DNA of 64,000 nt from Mycobacterium sp. EPa45 (lineage in GTDB: Bacteria; Actinomycetota; Actinomycetes; Mycobacteriales; Mycobacteriaceae), in assembly GCF_001021385.1 (NCBI RefSeq), contig NZ_CP011773.1, positions 248,001 to 312,000 of the forward strand, written 5' to 3'. A model generated the notes under the pieces. That model searched no databases. It saw only the letters and a program-made list of their open reading frames with translations, and had not been told where the DNA came from. The translations under genes were made by a program, and so were the position numbers. Below are positions 35,692 through 43,760 of the stretch, one piece after another. Each line of letters opens with the position of its first letter. The stretch's first letter is position 1.

Positions 35692-35745
35692 TCAGCGGTC
35701 AATAAGCCTCCGGGGGTAGATGGACGGTTGAGGGTGAGCGGTCAT
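35692..35745 (-). CDS. 17-residue micro-ORF with strong ribosome site
   Basis: The frame encodes MTAHPQPSIYPRRLIDR followed by TGA. GAGGAGAT sits 5 nt before the ATG, a near-ideal Shine-Dalgarno. It follows the 54-aa ORF by 26 nt and is followed by a strong hairpin, so both look like parts of one short transcript. No family is recognised. It could be a real micropeptide, a leader peptide for attenuation of fadE2, or a fortuitous frame; the ribosome site favours translation. Confidence 0.45.
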   Translation of the reverse strand: MTAHPQPSIYPRRLIDR

Positions 35746-35771
35746 GTGATCTCCTCGGGTCGGGTGGTCGG

Positions 35772-35936
35772 CTAGAGGCTGATCGGAATCAGGCTGGCGG
35801 GGGAGGCCGACAGGCTCAGGGCCATCGTGTCGGTCGCGGCGGGGGTGTCGACGATCAAGGTGCCGGCCAGGACGCCGACCGCGAGCGTGGGGCCCGCCAG
35901 GGCGGTGGTGAAGCGGCGAGTGAATGTGCGGTCCAT
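35772..35936 (-). CDS. 54-residue small exported or membrane peptide
   Basis: The frame encodes MDRTFTRRFTTALAGPTLAV, a positively charged N-terminus with a hydrophobic core like a signal peptide, and ends ALSLSASPASLIPISL. A cleavage near TPAATDT would leave a hydrophobic peptide of about 20 residues. AAGGAGAC lies 4 nt before the ATG. The gene is divergent from a NarL-type response regulator 148 bp away and is followed by the 17-aa ORF and a hairpin. No homologue is recognised; it may be a secreted signal, an accessory of the kinase, or an envelope peptide. Confidence 0.6.
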   Translation of the reverse strand: MDRTFTRRFTTALAGPTLAVGVLAGTLIVDTPAATDTMALSLSASPASLIPISL

Positions 35937-36084
35937 GTCCGTCTCCTTGCTTCTGCGGCCGATTTCTTTCGGCGATGAATCGACTATCGCGCGCACACCG
36001 TGACCTGTCTGTCCGCTGATAGGACCCCGCAGGGGATGAAGTGTTTGTCCCCCGATCGGCGGACCCCTGTGGAAAGCTCCTGGC

Positions 36085-36729
36085 ATGCCCGATAACCGAA
36101 AGGTGCGCGTCGTCGTCGGCGACGACCACCCGCTGTTCCGCGACGGTCTGGTTCGGGCCCTGTCCGGCAGCGGTGAGGTCGAGGTGGTCGCCGAAGCCGA
36201 GGACGGTTCGTCGGCGCTGGCGGCGATCAAGGAGCACGCCCCCGACGTCGCGTTGCTGGACTACCGGATGCCCGGGATGGACGGCGCCGAGGTGGCCGCC
36301 GCCGTGCGTCGCGACGAGTTGTCGACCCGGGTGCTGCTGGTCTCCGCGCATGACGACGCCGAGATCGTCTATCACGCACTGCAGCAGGGCGCGGCCGGCT
36401 ATCTGCCGAAGGACTCCAGCCGGTCCGAGATCGTCAACGCGGTGCTGGACTGCGCTAAAGGCCGTGACGTGTTGGCGCCCCGATTGGCATCCGGGCTGGC
36501 CGTCGAAATCCGCCGTCGCGCAGAACCTTCCGGCCCGGCGCTGAGTTCACGGGAACGCGAGGTGCTCGGCATGATCGCGGGCGGACGCAGCATCCCGGCG
36601 ATCGCCGAGGCGCTCTTCCTGGCGCCGTCGACGGTCAAGACCCACGTGCAGCGGCTGTACGAGAAGCTGGGTGTCGGCGACCGGGCCGCAGCGGTCGCCG
36701 AGGCGATGCGGCGGGGACTGCTTGAGTAA
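36085..36729 (+). CDS. NarL/FixJ-family response regulator
   Basis: The 214-residue protein has a receiver domain (VVVGDDHPLFRDGLVRAL, phospho-Asp59 in ALLDYRMPGMDG, Lys in GYLPKDSS). Its C-terminal LuxR-type helix-turn-helix reads LSSREREVLGMIAGG, then IAEALFLAPSTVKTHVQRLY. It is encoded with the sensor kinase, whose TTG start overlaps its stop by 8 nt. Likely targets include its own promoter and the divergent tiny-ORF unit, which share a 148-bp region. Confidence 0.93.
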   Translation: MPDNRKVRVVVGDDHPLFRDGLVRALSGSGEVEVVAEAEDGSSALAAIKEHAPDVALLDYRMPGMDGAEVAAAVRRDELSTRVLLVSAHDDAEIVYHALQQGAAGYLPKDSSRSEIVNAVLDCAKGRDVLAPRLASGLAVEIRRRAEPSGPALSSREREVLGMIAGGRSIPAIAEALFLAPSTVKTHVQRLYEKLGVGDRAAAVAEAMRRGLLE

Positions 36730-37924
36730 CCTGCCGGCCCCGCTGAGCCGCGCGGCCGATTTCCTGGGCACCGAGCCGGTCCGCGTCGCGGCCGTCCTGC
36801 GGCTGCCGCTGATCGTTCTGATCGGGCTACTGGTGTGGATCGAGGGCGTCGACCATTGGCTGCCGGAGGTCTACTGGTCGGTGCTGATCGTCTATACGGC
36901 CACCGCCGCGATCTGGCTGACGGTCGTGCTACGCAGGCCGCTGCGGTGGTGGTTCGGCTGGGCGTCGACCGCCATCGACGTGGTGGCTGTGCTGGCCATG
37001 TGTGTGGCTTCCGGCGGCGCGACGAGCTGGCTGCTGCCGATCTTCTTCCTGATCCCGATCACCGTCGCCTTCCTGGACCGCCCGGAGATCACCGCGCTGA
37101 TCGGCGCCAGCACGGCGGTCGGCTACCTGATCGCCTGGATCGTCTACTCCAAGCGTGACGACACCATGGGCCTGCCCAACGTCGTCTACGTCCAGGTGGG
37201 CTGCCTGGCCTGGCTGGCACTGGCCACCACCGCGCTGTGCCTGGTGCTGGCCCGCCGGCGTGCCCGGGTGCGGGCACTGCTCGAGGTGCGGCGCCGGCTG
37301 GTCTCGGAGTCGATGCAGGCCGACGAGCGCCACAATCGGCAGCTGTCCGAACAACTGCACGACGGACCGCTGCAGAACCTGCTGGCCGCCCGTCTGGATC
37401 TGGAGGACCTGCGCGACCAACCCTCCGCGGAGGGATTCGAGCGGGTCGACGCCGCCCTGCAGGACGCCGTCACCATGTTGCGCAGTGCCGTCTCGACGCT
37501 GCATCCCCAGGTGCTGGCTCAGGTCGGCCTCGGCGCGGCACTGCGAGAGCTGGTCGGCCAGTACGAGCGGCGCTGGAACGTCACCATCGACTGTGCGGTC
37601 GCCGAAGTCGGCAAGCCGGCCTCACAAGCCCTGCTCTACCGCGCCGCGCGCGAGCTGTTGGCCAACGCGCACAAGCACTCTCGGGCCACCCGGCTTCGCG
37701 TCGAGCTCGACGATCCGGATGGTGTGTTGGTCCTGCGAGTGATCGACAACGGGGTGGGCTTTGATCCCGCTGTGCTCAACGAGAAGGTGGCCGAGGGCCA
37801 CATCGGGCTGTCCTCACTGGTGGTCGGTGTGGAAGCGATGGGCGGGTCGGTGCGGCTGATCGGCACGGACGGCGGCGGCACCACCGCTGTCGTGACGGTT
37901 CCAGAAAGCGCTGATTCCACGTAG
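36722..37924 (+). CDS. HisKA_3-type sensor histidine kinase
   Basis: The TTG at 36722 (MSNLPAPLSRAADFLG) gives 400 residues. About six membrane helices occupy residues 20-180, with no large extracellular domain, so the sensor is within the membrane. The dimerisation domain holds phospho-His213 in QLSEQLHDGPLQNLLAARL; the ATPase has ELLANAHKHSRATRL (N box), RVIDNGVGFD (G1) and GHIGLSSL (G2). It phosphorylates the upstream NarL-type regulator. The membrane-embedded sensor would suit a hydrophobic or envelope-stress signal. Confidence 0.9.
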   Translation: MSNLPAPLSRAADFLGTEPVRVAAVLRLPLIVLIGLLVWIEGVDHWLPEVYWSVLIVYTATAAIWLTVVLRRPLRWWFGWASTAIDVVAVLAMCVASGGATSWLLPIFFLIPITVAFLDRPEITALIGASTAVGYLIAWIVYSKRDDTMGLPNVVYVQVGCLAWLALATTALCLVLARRRARVRALLEVRRRLVSESMQADERHNRQLSEQLHDGPLQNLLAARLDLEDLRDQPSAEGFERVDAALQDAVTMLRSAVSTLHPQVLAQVGLGAALRELVGQYERRWNVTIDCAVAEVGKPASQALLYRAARELLANAHKHSRATRLRVELDDPDGVLVLRVIDNGVGFDPAVLNEKVAEGHIGLSSLVVGVEAMGGSVRLIGTDGGGTTAVVTVPESADST

Positions 37925-37968
37925 TGGAGGGGCGTCGAGGGGCTCAAAGCGCTTCAGCGCCAGGCTCT

Positions 37969-38436
37969 TTAATCCGGCGACTTCAGCCGCACGGTCTCCA
38001 GCGCCGCCAGCGCGTCGTCGGGAATCGGTACCGGACCGTCGTCGCCGAGGAGCACCAGCACGGTGTCGCAGACGCCGACACAGGTGTTCTCGACGAACAG
38101 CCCGGTCGATGCCACGAACGAGGTGCGCCCGATCCGGCCGACCCCGGCGCCGGTCGCGATGGTCCCCGGCCAGTGCACCTCGGCGAGGAAGTGCACGGCG
38201 TTCTGCGAGGTGACCAGGCGCAGCCGGCGGGTGGTCACGTCGTAGATGTCGGGAAACAGGCTGCGGTTCATGGTTGCCCGCGCGTTCTCGTGCAGCGCTT
38301 CGAGTGCCAGGTTGTTGAGGTGGGCGTTGGAGTCCATATCGCCGTAGCGCGCTCCGATGGCGTCGATGACGGGGTAGGTGTCCAGCTTCAGCCGCATCTC
38401 GTGCGGACGCGCCGCCGTCGTTGTCCAGTCGCTCAC
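37969..38436 (-). CDS. Hotdog-fold acyl-CoA thioesterase
   Basis: The 155-residue protein contains YGDMDSNAHLNNLALEALHE, the hotdog central helix with the catalytic-site Asp and Asn of 4HBT-type thioesterases, and a strand-rich remainder ending in VLVLLGDDGP. It should hydrolyse acyl-CoA or a similar thioester in the cytosol. Its ATG overlaps the upstream ltrA-like stop (ATGA), so the two are coupled. Confidence 0.83.
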   Translation of the reverse strand: MSDWTTTAARPHEMRLKLDTYPVIDAIGARYGDMDSNAHLNNLALEALHENARATMNRSLFPDIYDVTTRRLRLVTSQNAVHFLAEVHWPGTIATGAGVGRIGRTSFVASTGLFVENTCVGVCDTVLVLLGDDGPVPIPDDALAALETVRLKSPD

Positions 38437-39581
38437 AAGGCGGGAAGCTTATCGGCCGCGTGCCGCCAGCTGACGAGCGCCGCCGCGGCGACCATGATCA
38501 CGGCCGCGCCGAGCGTCGGCTCGGGCAGCAGTGCAGCACCCACCATCGCCACGGTGAGGACCACCACGCCGACGCTCTGGGTGACGTCGCGGCGCCCCGC
38601 GTCGAGCACCAGCCAGGTCGCCAGGAGGAATACCGCCAGCGGAACGGTCAGCGTCAGGCCGGCCGCCGTGTGCGGCAGGTGGCCTTCGCCGAGATGCTCG
38701 GCGACGACGACCTCGAGGCCGGCCGAGAACGCGGCGGCCGAGGCGAAGATGAAGTAGTGCAGGTAGCCCCAGAAGAATGAGCGTCGCACCGTCGTCGTCT
38801 GATGGTGCTGCGGGCGATCGAAATAGATCCACCACATCGACGCCACAATCGCCAATGAGCAGGCGGCTACCGCTATCAGGCCCAGTCGGGCGTCGTCGTT
38901 CGACAACCCGCCGATGATCGAATTGGCCGCTGCCAGAATCGATTCCCCGAGAACGATCAGGGTGAACAAGCCGTACCGCTCGGCGATGTGATGGTGGTGG
39001 TAGGCCGTCGCCCGGTGTCGCTCGGCGATCGGCGAGACGGACAGGTCCACGACCGCCAGTGCCGGGAACAACCACACCGGGCCGTCGAGGAAGTACCAGG
39101 ACACCCACAGCACCTGCACGACGACGATGCCGACCGCGTATCGCACGCTCGTGCCGCGATACTCGTGATCGCTGACCGCCGCGCGGATCCACTGGGCGGC
39201 GGTGGCCACCCGCATGATCACGTAACCCGCGACGATGGCCCCGAAGTCGTTAGCCAGCATCGCGCTCTGCGCCCCGGCGGCGATCACCAGGGCCCCGGCC
39301 ATCTGGACGAACGCGGTCAGCCGGTAGAGCCAGTCGTCGGTGTCGTATGCGCTGGCGAACCAGGTGAAGTTGATCCAGGCGTTGAAGATCGCGAAGAACA
39401 CCATCGCGTAGGACGCCAACCCGGCGGCGAAATGCTGCTCCTCCCAGAGGTGGTGCAGCGCACCGGAAGTCTGGGAGACGGCGACCACGAAAACAAGGTC
39501 GAAGAGAAGCTCCAGGGAGCTTGCCGCGCGGTGCGGTTCATCGGGGTCGCGGGCGAGCATCGCCCGCAGGCCGGCCGGCAA
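38433..39581 (-). CDS. LtrA-family (low temperature requirement A) membrane protein
   Basis: Given from TTG at 39581 (382 residues); ATG at 39560 is an alternative giving 375. The LtrA signature SSLELLFDLVFVVAVSQ follows the start, then about ten membrane helices, with the conserved HHHHIAERYGLFTLIVLGES in the middle. Family function is not settled; some relatives resemble voltage-gated proton or ion channels. It is coupled to a thioesterase gene and preceded by the 36-aa ORF. Confidence 0.87.
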   Translation of the reverse strand: MPAGLRAMLARDPDEPHRAASSLELLFDLVFVVAVSQTSGALHHLWEEQHFAAGLASYAMVFFAIFNAWINFTWFASAYDTDDWLYRLTAFVQMAGALVIAAGAQSAMLANDFGAIVAGYVIMRVATAAQWIRAAVSDHEYRGTSVRYAVGIVVVQVLWVSWYFLDGPVWLFPALAVVDLSVSPIAERHRATAYHHHHIAERYGLFTLIVLGESILAAANSIIGGLSNDDARLGLIAVAACSLAIVASMWWIYFDRPQHHQTTTVRRSFFWGYLHYFIFASAAAFSAGLEVVVAEHLGEGHLPHTAAGLTLTVPLAVFLLATWLVLDAGRRDVTQSVGVVVLTVAMVGAALLPEPTLGAAVIMVAAAALVSWRHAADKLPAL

Positions 39582-39600
39582 AGGGGTGGTTCAGGCGGGG

Positions 39601-39711
39601 TTAAACCGGCGGGTAGGCGGGCGGTGGGTACACGCCGCGCAGCGCCCAGGGCAGCCAGCTGAAGAAGTACTCGACCTCGTCGCTCGCGTCGTAGTCCGGA
39701 TTCGGATCCAT
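39601..39711 (-). CDS. 36-residue small ORF, acidic with proline-tyrosine tail
   Basis: The frame begins MDPNPDYDASDEVEYFFSWL and ends GVYPPPAYPPV. GGGAGGTG lies 6 nt before the ATG, which strongly supports translation. It is acidic at the N-terminus, aromatic in the middle and Pro/Tyr-rich at the end, with no signal peptide. M. tuberculosis has a small annotated ORF (Rv0157A, from memory) between pntB and Rv0158, so this may be its counterpart. Function is unknown. Confidence 0.6.
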   Translation of the reverse strand: MDPNPDYDASDEVEYFFSWLPWALRGVYPPPAYPPV

Positions 39712-39793
39712 CCCTCGCACCTCCCAGCGTCACCCCGACAAACCCGGAGTCTAGTCCGCGGGCCCCTGCCGCGACACCGGTCATTAAACTATC

Positions 39794-39803
39794 CAACTAG
39801 TTG
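39794..39803. promoter_or_regulatory. CAACTAGTTG palindrome before the TetR gene
   Basis: A perfect 10-bp palindrome, 41 bp before the TetR start codon and between the divergent 36-aa ORF and the TetR gene. The AACTAGTT core matches the AACnnGTT half of TetR-family sites such as that of KstR, but the outer T/A positions fit only on one side. It is probably the autoregulatory operator of the adjacent TetR. Confidence 0.5.
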
Positions 39804-39844
39804 ATTGAGAGCCGACGCTGTCGGCGTACACAAGCGAGGACATC

Positions 39845-40495
39845 ATGCCAGCCGAGAACGGGATGACCCGGCGCGAAGAGCTGCTGGCCGTCGCCACGAA
39901 GCTCTTCGCCGCGCGGGGCTATCACGGCACCAGGATGGATGACGTCGCTGATGTCGTCGGTCTGAACAAGGCCACGGTCTATCACTACTACGCCAGCAAG
40001 TCGCTGATCCTGTTCGACATCTATCGCCGGGCGGCGGAGAACACCCTGGAGGCCGTGCACGACGACCCGTCCTGGACCGCCCGCGAGGCGCTCTACCAGT
40101 ACACCGTCCGGCTGCTGACGAACATCGCCGAGAACCCCGAGGGCGCGGCGGTGTACTTCCAGGAGGCGCCCTACATCACCGAGTGGTTCACCGACGAGCA
40201 GGTCGCCGAGGTCCGGGAGAAGGAAACCCAGGTCTACGAGCACGTGCACGGACTGATCGGCCGGGGCATCGCCAGCGGCGAGTTCTTCGAGTGCGACACC
40301 CACGTGGTGGCCCTGGGCTACATCGGTATGACGCTGGGCGCCTACCGCTGGCTGCGCCCGGACGGTCGGCGCACCGCCAAGGAGATCGCCGCCGAGTTCA
40401 GTACCGCGTTGCTACGTGGCCTGATTCGCGAAGACAGCGTGCGGGTGGAGTCCCCGCTGGGACCGGAGACGAGCACCGAGAAGGCCAACGTCTGA
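39845..40495 (+). CDS. TetR-family regulator (Rv0158-like)
   Basis: The 216-residue protein starts at ATG with GCGAGGAC upstream. The helix-turn-helix is ELLAVATKLFAARGYHGTRM then GLNKATVYHYYASKSLILFDIY. The ligand domain resembles TetR proteins linked to fatty-acid or sterol metabolism (FQEAPYITEWF, GYIGMTLGAYRWL). Gene order before a TB18.5-like gene and mce1R matches Rv0158-Rv0165c. It probably represses its own gene through the nearby palindrome; other targets are unknown. Confidence 0.88.
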   Translation: MPAENGMTRREELLAVATKLFAARGYHGTRMDDVADVVGLNKATVYHYYASKSLILFDIYRRAAENTLEAVHDDPSWTAREALYQYTVRLLTNIAENPEGAAVYFQEAPYITEWFTDEQVAEVREKETQVYEHVHGLIGRGIASGEFFECDTHVVALGYIGMTLGAYRWLRPDGRRTAKEIAAEFSTALLRGLIREDSVRVESPLGPETSTEKANV

Positions 40496-40514
40496 CCATC
40501 GTTAGACTCGGCCG

Positions 40515-40958
40515 ATGCCGCTCGTCAGTAAGACCGTCGAGGTCAACGCCGATGCCGACACGATCCTGCGGATAGTCGCCGACTTCGAGGCCTATCCGGA
40601 TTGGAATCCCGAGGCCAAGGCCGTCTATGTGCTGGCGCGCTATGACGACGGCCGGCCCAGTCAGCTGCGGCTCGACATGGAGATCCAGGGACAGTCGGGC
40701 ACCTTCATCCAGGCGGTGTACTACCCCGGCGAGGGCCAGATCCAGACCGTGCTGCAGCAGGGCGAGGTGTTCACCAAACAGGACCAGCTGTTCTCGGTGG
40801 TCGCGATGGGGCCCTCGAGCCTGCTGACGGTGGACCTGGACGTCGAGGTGTCACTGCCGGTGCCGGCCGTGATGGTCAAGAAGCTGATCAATGACGTGCT
40901 CGAGCACCTGGCCAACAATCTGAAGGCCCGCGCCGAGCAGCTCAGCGCCACCAGCTGA
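40515..40958 (+). CDS. SRPBCC/START-like protein (TB18.5, Rv0164-like)
   Basis: The 147-residue protein shows the SRPBCC pattern: VSKTVEVNADADTILRIVAD, FEAYPDWNPEAKAVYVL and a final long helix. The fold has a hydrophobic cavity for lipids or polyketides. It matches the M. tuberculosis antigen TB18.5 in size and neighbourhood. A TAGACT hexamer (40503-40508), 6 nt before the ATG, suggests a leaderless promoter even though the TetR gene ends only 19 nt upstream. Confidence 0.87.
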   Translation: MPLVSKTVEVNADADTILRIVADFEAYPDWNPEAKAVYVLARYDDGRPSQLRLDMEIQGQSGTFIQAVYYPGEGQIQTVLQQGEVFTKQDQLFSVVAMGPSSLLTVDLDVEVSLPVPAVMVKKLINDVLEHLANNLKARAEQLSATS

Positions 40959-40970
40959 CGGGATTTCCTC

Positions 40971-41032
40971 CGCGAGCAGACACAAACTCGCACGAATTTG
41001 GTGGAAATTGCGGGAGTTTGTGTCTGCTCGCG
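40971..41032. terminator. 19-bp bidirectional hairpin between TB18.5-like gene and mce1R
   Basis: CGCGAGCAGACACAAACTC (40971-40989) and GAGTTTGTGTCTGCTCGCG (41014-41032) pair perfectly; the 24-nt loop contains a further short AATTT/AAATT stem. It lies between two converging genes, 12 nt after one stop and 1 nt before the other. The GCGAGCAGAC.CAAA core recurs at gene ends in mycobacterial genomes, from memory. Confidence 0.8.
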
Positions 41033-41033
41033 G

Positions 41034-41735
41034 TCAACGCGCGTGGCGCCACATACCGTTGCGCTCCAGCTGGTCCATCAGCCGGTCCACGCCGTCGCTG
41101 AACTCCGCGGCGGACAGCTCGATGAGAGTGGGCTTGTCGCGCCGTCGCAGCGCCTCGATCAGCCGGCGATGGGTGTCGACCGCTGCTTCGCCCCAGGACG
41201 GGTCGGTGACGTAGATCTGCGGCGGCATGTATCGCGCGGCGTGAAGTAGGAACCACGCCAGCTTGATCCGGCCCGCGCCGCGATTGAGCAGCCGGTGAAA
41301 GGCGAACTCGGCAGCACCGACGGTGGCCGGATCGCCCTCGGACACCGCCGCCGCCAACGCGTCGTTGGCGCGTTCGAGCTCATCGATCTGCTCGTCGGTC
41401 AGGCGATCGGCTGCGCTGCTCACGAGCTCCCTGGCGATGGTGGCCTGCAGCCAGTAGATGTCGGCGACGTCCTGACGGCTCAGGGGCTGCACCACGTAGC
41501 CGCGCCGCGGCTCGAGAGCCACCATGCCCTCGCCGCGCAGGGTCAGCAGAGCCTCCCGCACCGGGGTTATGCTGACCCCGAGCCGGGCGGCCGTCTCATC
41601 GAGCCGGATGAACGTCCCGGGCCTCAATACCCCGGTCATGATCGCTTCGCGAAGGTGCCCCGCGACCTCGTCAGACAGCTGGGCGCGACGGCTTCCCCGG
41701 CGGTTGCCAACCCGTGCGGAAGCCGGTGCGTTCAC
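41034..41735 (-). CDS. mce1R: GntR/FadR-family repressor Mce1R
   Basis: The GTG at 41735 is preferred because GGAGG lies 5 nt upstream; the frame is open to 41786. The 233-residue product has a winged-helix GntR domain (VAGHLREAIMTGVLRPGTFI, then LDETAARLGVSITPVREAL) and an FCD/FadR ligand domain with the metal-binding-like EFAFHRLLNR. It is divergent from fadD5 and the mce1 operon, as in M. tuberculosis, where Mce1R represses that operon and is relieved by a lipid-derived ligand. Confidence 0.93.
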   Translation of the reverse strand: MNAPASARVGNRRGSRRAQLSDEVAGHLREAIMTGVLRPGTFIRLDETAARLGVSITPVREALLTLRGEGMVALEPRRGYVVQPLSRQDVADIYWLQATIARELVSSAADRLTDEQIDELERANDALAAAVSEGDPATVGAAEFAFHRLLNRGAGRIKLAWFLLHAARYMPPQIYVTDPSWGEAAVDTHRRLIEALRRRDKPTLIELSAAEFSDGVDRLMDQLERNGMWRHAR

Positions 41736-41796
41736 GTGACCTCCGAGGACTTGTGTGGCGAGCGCTGACGCAATAGTGTGACCCAAGCAACAACAG

Positions 41797-41808
41797 ATTT
41801 GATCAAAT
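41797..41808. promoter_or_regulatory. ATTTGATCAAAT palindrome in the mce1R-fadD5 intergenic region
   Basis: A perfect 12-bp palindrome in the 169-bp space between the divergent mce1R and fadD5 starts. TATAAC (41808-41813) abuts its right end and could be a -10 for fadD5. It is the best candidate for the Mce1R operator here, by position and symmetry only. Confidence 0.55.
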
Positions 41809-41904
41809 ATAACGATTTCTGCGTTCTCCAGCCACCGGGTTCACGCATCCTTTACGACATAGGAACTGTCGACTATCGGAACTGTTGAGAGGCAACGAAG
41901 ACCA

Positions 41905-43530
41905 GTGACCAGTCAGCTGACCGCGACGACCGAGCAGCCATATCTGGCGCGCCGCCAGAACTGGACGAATCAGTTGGCGCGGCATGCGCTCATGCAGCCC
42001 GACGCCACCGCGTTGCGGTTCATGGGCCGGACGACGACGTGGGCACAGTTCGACCACCGGGTGACCAAGCTCGCCGATGCGTTGAGCCGCCGGGGCGTGA
42101 AGTTCGGCGACCGGGTGATGATCCTGATGCTGAACCGGCCCGAGTTCATCGAGGCGACGCTGGCCGCCAATAAACTCGGGGCGATCGCGGTGCCGGTGAA
42201 CTTCCGGCTGACGCCGCCGGAGCTGGCATTCCTGGTCCAGGATTGCGAGGCTGCGGTGCTGGTCACCGAGACGGTGCTGGCCGACGTCGCCAAGGCCGTG
42301 CGCGATCTCGCGTCCGCGCTGTCCACGGTGATCGTCGCCGGCGGTGCAACCGACGACGGGGTGCTCGGCTACGAGGACCTGATCGTCGAGGAGGGTGAAT
42401 CGCACCAGCCGGTGGACATCCCCAACGACAGCCCGGCGCTGATCATGTACACCTCGGGCACGACCGGTCGGCCCAAGGGCGCGGTGTTGACCCATACCAA
42501 CCTGGCCGGTCAGGCGATGACCGGGATGTACACCACCGGCCCCGACATCAACTCCGACGTCGGGTTCATCGGGGTTCCGCTGTTCCACATCGCCGGCATC
42601 GGCAACACCCTTGGTGGCCTGATGCTCGGCACCCCGACGGTCATCCACCCGCTCGGCGGATTCGACCCGGGCCAGTTGCTCGACGTGCTCGAGGCGGAGA
42701 AGGTCACCGGCATCTTCCTGGTGCCCGCGCAGTGGCAGGCCGTCTGCGCGGCGCAGAAGGCCAAGCCGCGCGACATCCGGCTGCGGGCGCTGTCGTGGGG
42801 TGCCGCCCCGGCGTCGGACACGCTGCTGCGCGAGATGTCGGAGACGTTCCCGGACAGCAAGATCCTCGCGGCGTTCGGCCAGACCGAGATGTCTCCGGTG
42901 ACGTGCATGCTCCTCGGCGACGACGCGATCCGTAAGCGCGGGTCGGTCGGCAAGGTCATCCCGACCGTCGCGGCTCGCGTTGTTGATGAGGACATGAACG
43001 ACGTCCCGGTCGGTGAGGTTGGCGAAATCGTCTATCGCGCACCAACTCTCATGGCCGGCTACTGGAACAACCCGCAAGCCACCGCCGAGGCCTTCGCCGG
43101 CGGCTGGTTCCATTCCGGCGATCTGGTGCGGGCGGATTCCGACGGCTACATCTGGGTGGTCGACCGGAAGAAGGACATGATCATCTCCGGTGGGGAGAAC
43201 ATCTACTGCGCCGAGGTCGAGAACGTGCTGGCCGCGCACCCGACGATCGTCGAGGTGGCGGTCATCGGTCGCGCCCACCCGAAGTGGGGCGAGGTGCCGG
43301 TGGCGGTCGCCGCGATTTCCGCGGCCGAGCTCCGGCTGGAAGAGCTCGACGACTTCCTGACCGAACGTTTGGCCCGCTACAAGCACCCCAAGGGGCTCGA
43401 GATCGTCGACGCGCTGCCGCGCAACCCCGCCGGGAAGGTGCTCAAGACCGAATTGCGGATTCGTTTCGGCGGCAGCGCCGGAACCGACTCCGTGGATGAA
43501 ACCGGTTCTGATGCAGCGGATCCCGGCTGA
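41905..43530 (+). CDS. fadD5: Fatty-acyl-CoA synthetase FadD5
   Basis: The 541-residue protein starts at GTG. The AMP-binding motif is MYTSGTTGRPKGAVLTH; AFGQTEMSP, GWFHSGDLVRADSDGYIWVVDRKKDMI and PRNPAGKVLKTELR (catalytic Lys) complete the ANL set. It activates a fatty acid, probably one imported by the Mce1 complex or recycled from mycolates, to acyl-CoA. It is the first gene of the mce1 operon as in M. tuberculosis and carries a short acidic tail after the last motif. Confidence 0.95.
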   Translation: MTSQLTATTEQPYLARRQNWTNQLARHALMQPDATALRFMGRTTTWAQFDHRVTKLADALSRRGVKFGDRVMILMLNRPEFIEATLAANKLGAIAVPVNFRLTPPELAFLVQDCEAAVLVTETVLADVAKAVRDLASALSTVIVAGGATDDGVLGYEDLIVEEGESHQPVDIPNDSPALIMYTSGTTGRPKGAVLTHTNLAGQAMTGMYTTGPDINSDVGFIGVPLFHIAGIGNTLGGLMLGTPTVIHPLGGFDPGQLLDVLEAEKVTGIFLVPAQWQAVCAAQKAKPRDIRLRALSWGAAPASDTLLREMSETFPDSKILAAFGQTEMSPVTCMLLGDDAIRKRGSVGKVIPTVAARVVDEDMNDVPVGEVGEIVYRAPTLMAGYWNNPQATAEAFAGGWFHSGDLVRADSDGYIWVVDRKKDMIISGGENIYCAEVENVLAAHPTIVEVAVIGRAHPKWGEVPVAVAAISAAELRLEELDDFLTERLARYKHPKGLEIVDALPRNPAGKVLKTELRIRFGGSAGTDSVDETGSDAADPG

Positions 43531-43760
43531 CGGCCGAAAGTCTTACGGATGCGACAAAATTCGAGTAGTGGGGATGGAGGGTCAATAGTGCAGATGCGGT
43601 GCACGGCCCGTCAGGCATCGGGTACATTCCTGTGGTCCGTCTTACTACTCACTAGTAGGGAGACGACACTCACTCACTGCGGGTCGGGGCAAGGAGGGTA
43701 TGTGCCAGTCGGACTGCCGTTGAGCGACGACCGACGTGGTCCCGTCACGTGGGTGACCCG
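43531..43760. other. fadD5-yrbE1A intergenic region
   Basis: A 230-bp gap, the largest inside the operon. No gene is seen. A CTACT-CACT-AGTAG small repeat (43645-43658) and a purine-rich CAAGGAGG (43690-43697) are present, but no clear promoter was read. In M. tuberculosis an internal promoter has been reported at the equivalent place. Confidence 0.5.

Noticed and set aside
41803..43386. 527-codon minus-strand frame opposite fadD5
   Set aside because: Fully antisense to fadD5, whose motifs are intact; the translation is low-complexity and without family resemblance.
43645..43658. CTACT-CACT-AGTAG repeat in the fadD5-yrbE1A gap
   Set aside because: Only 5-bp arms, no promoter hexamer at suitable spacing, so a regulatory role is not supported.
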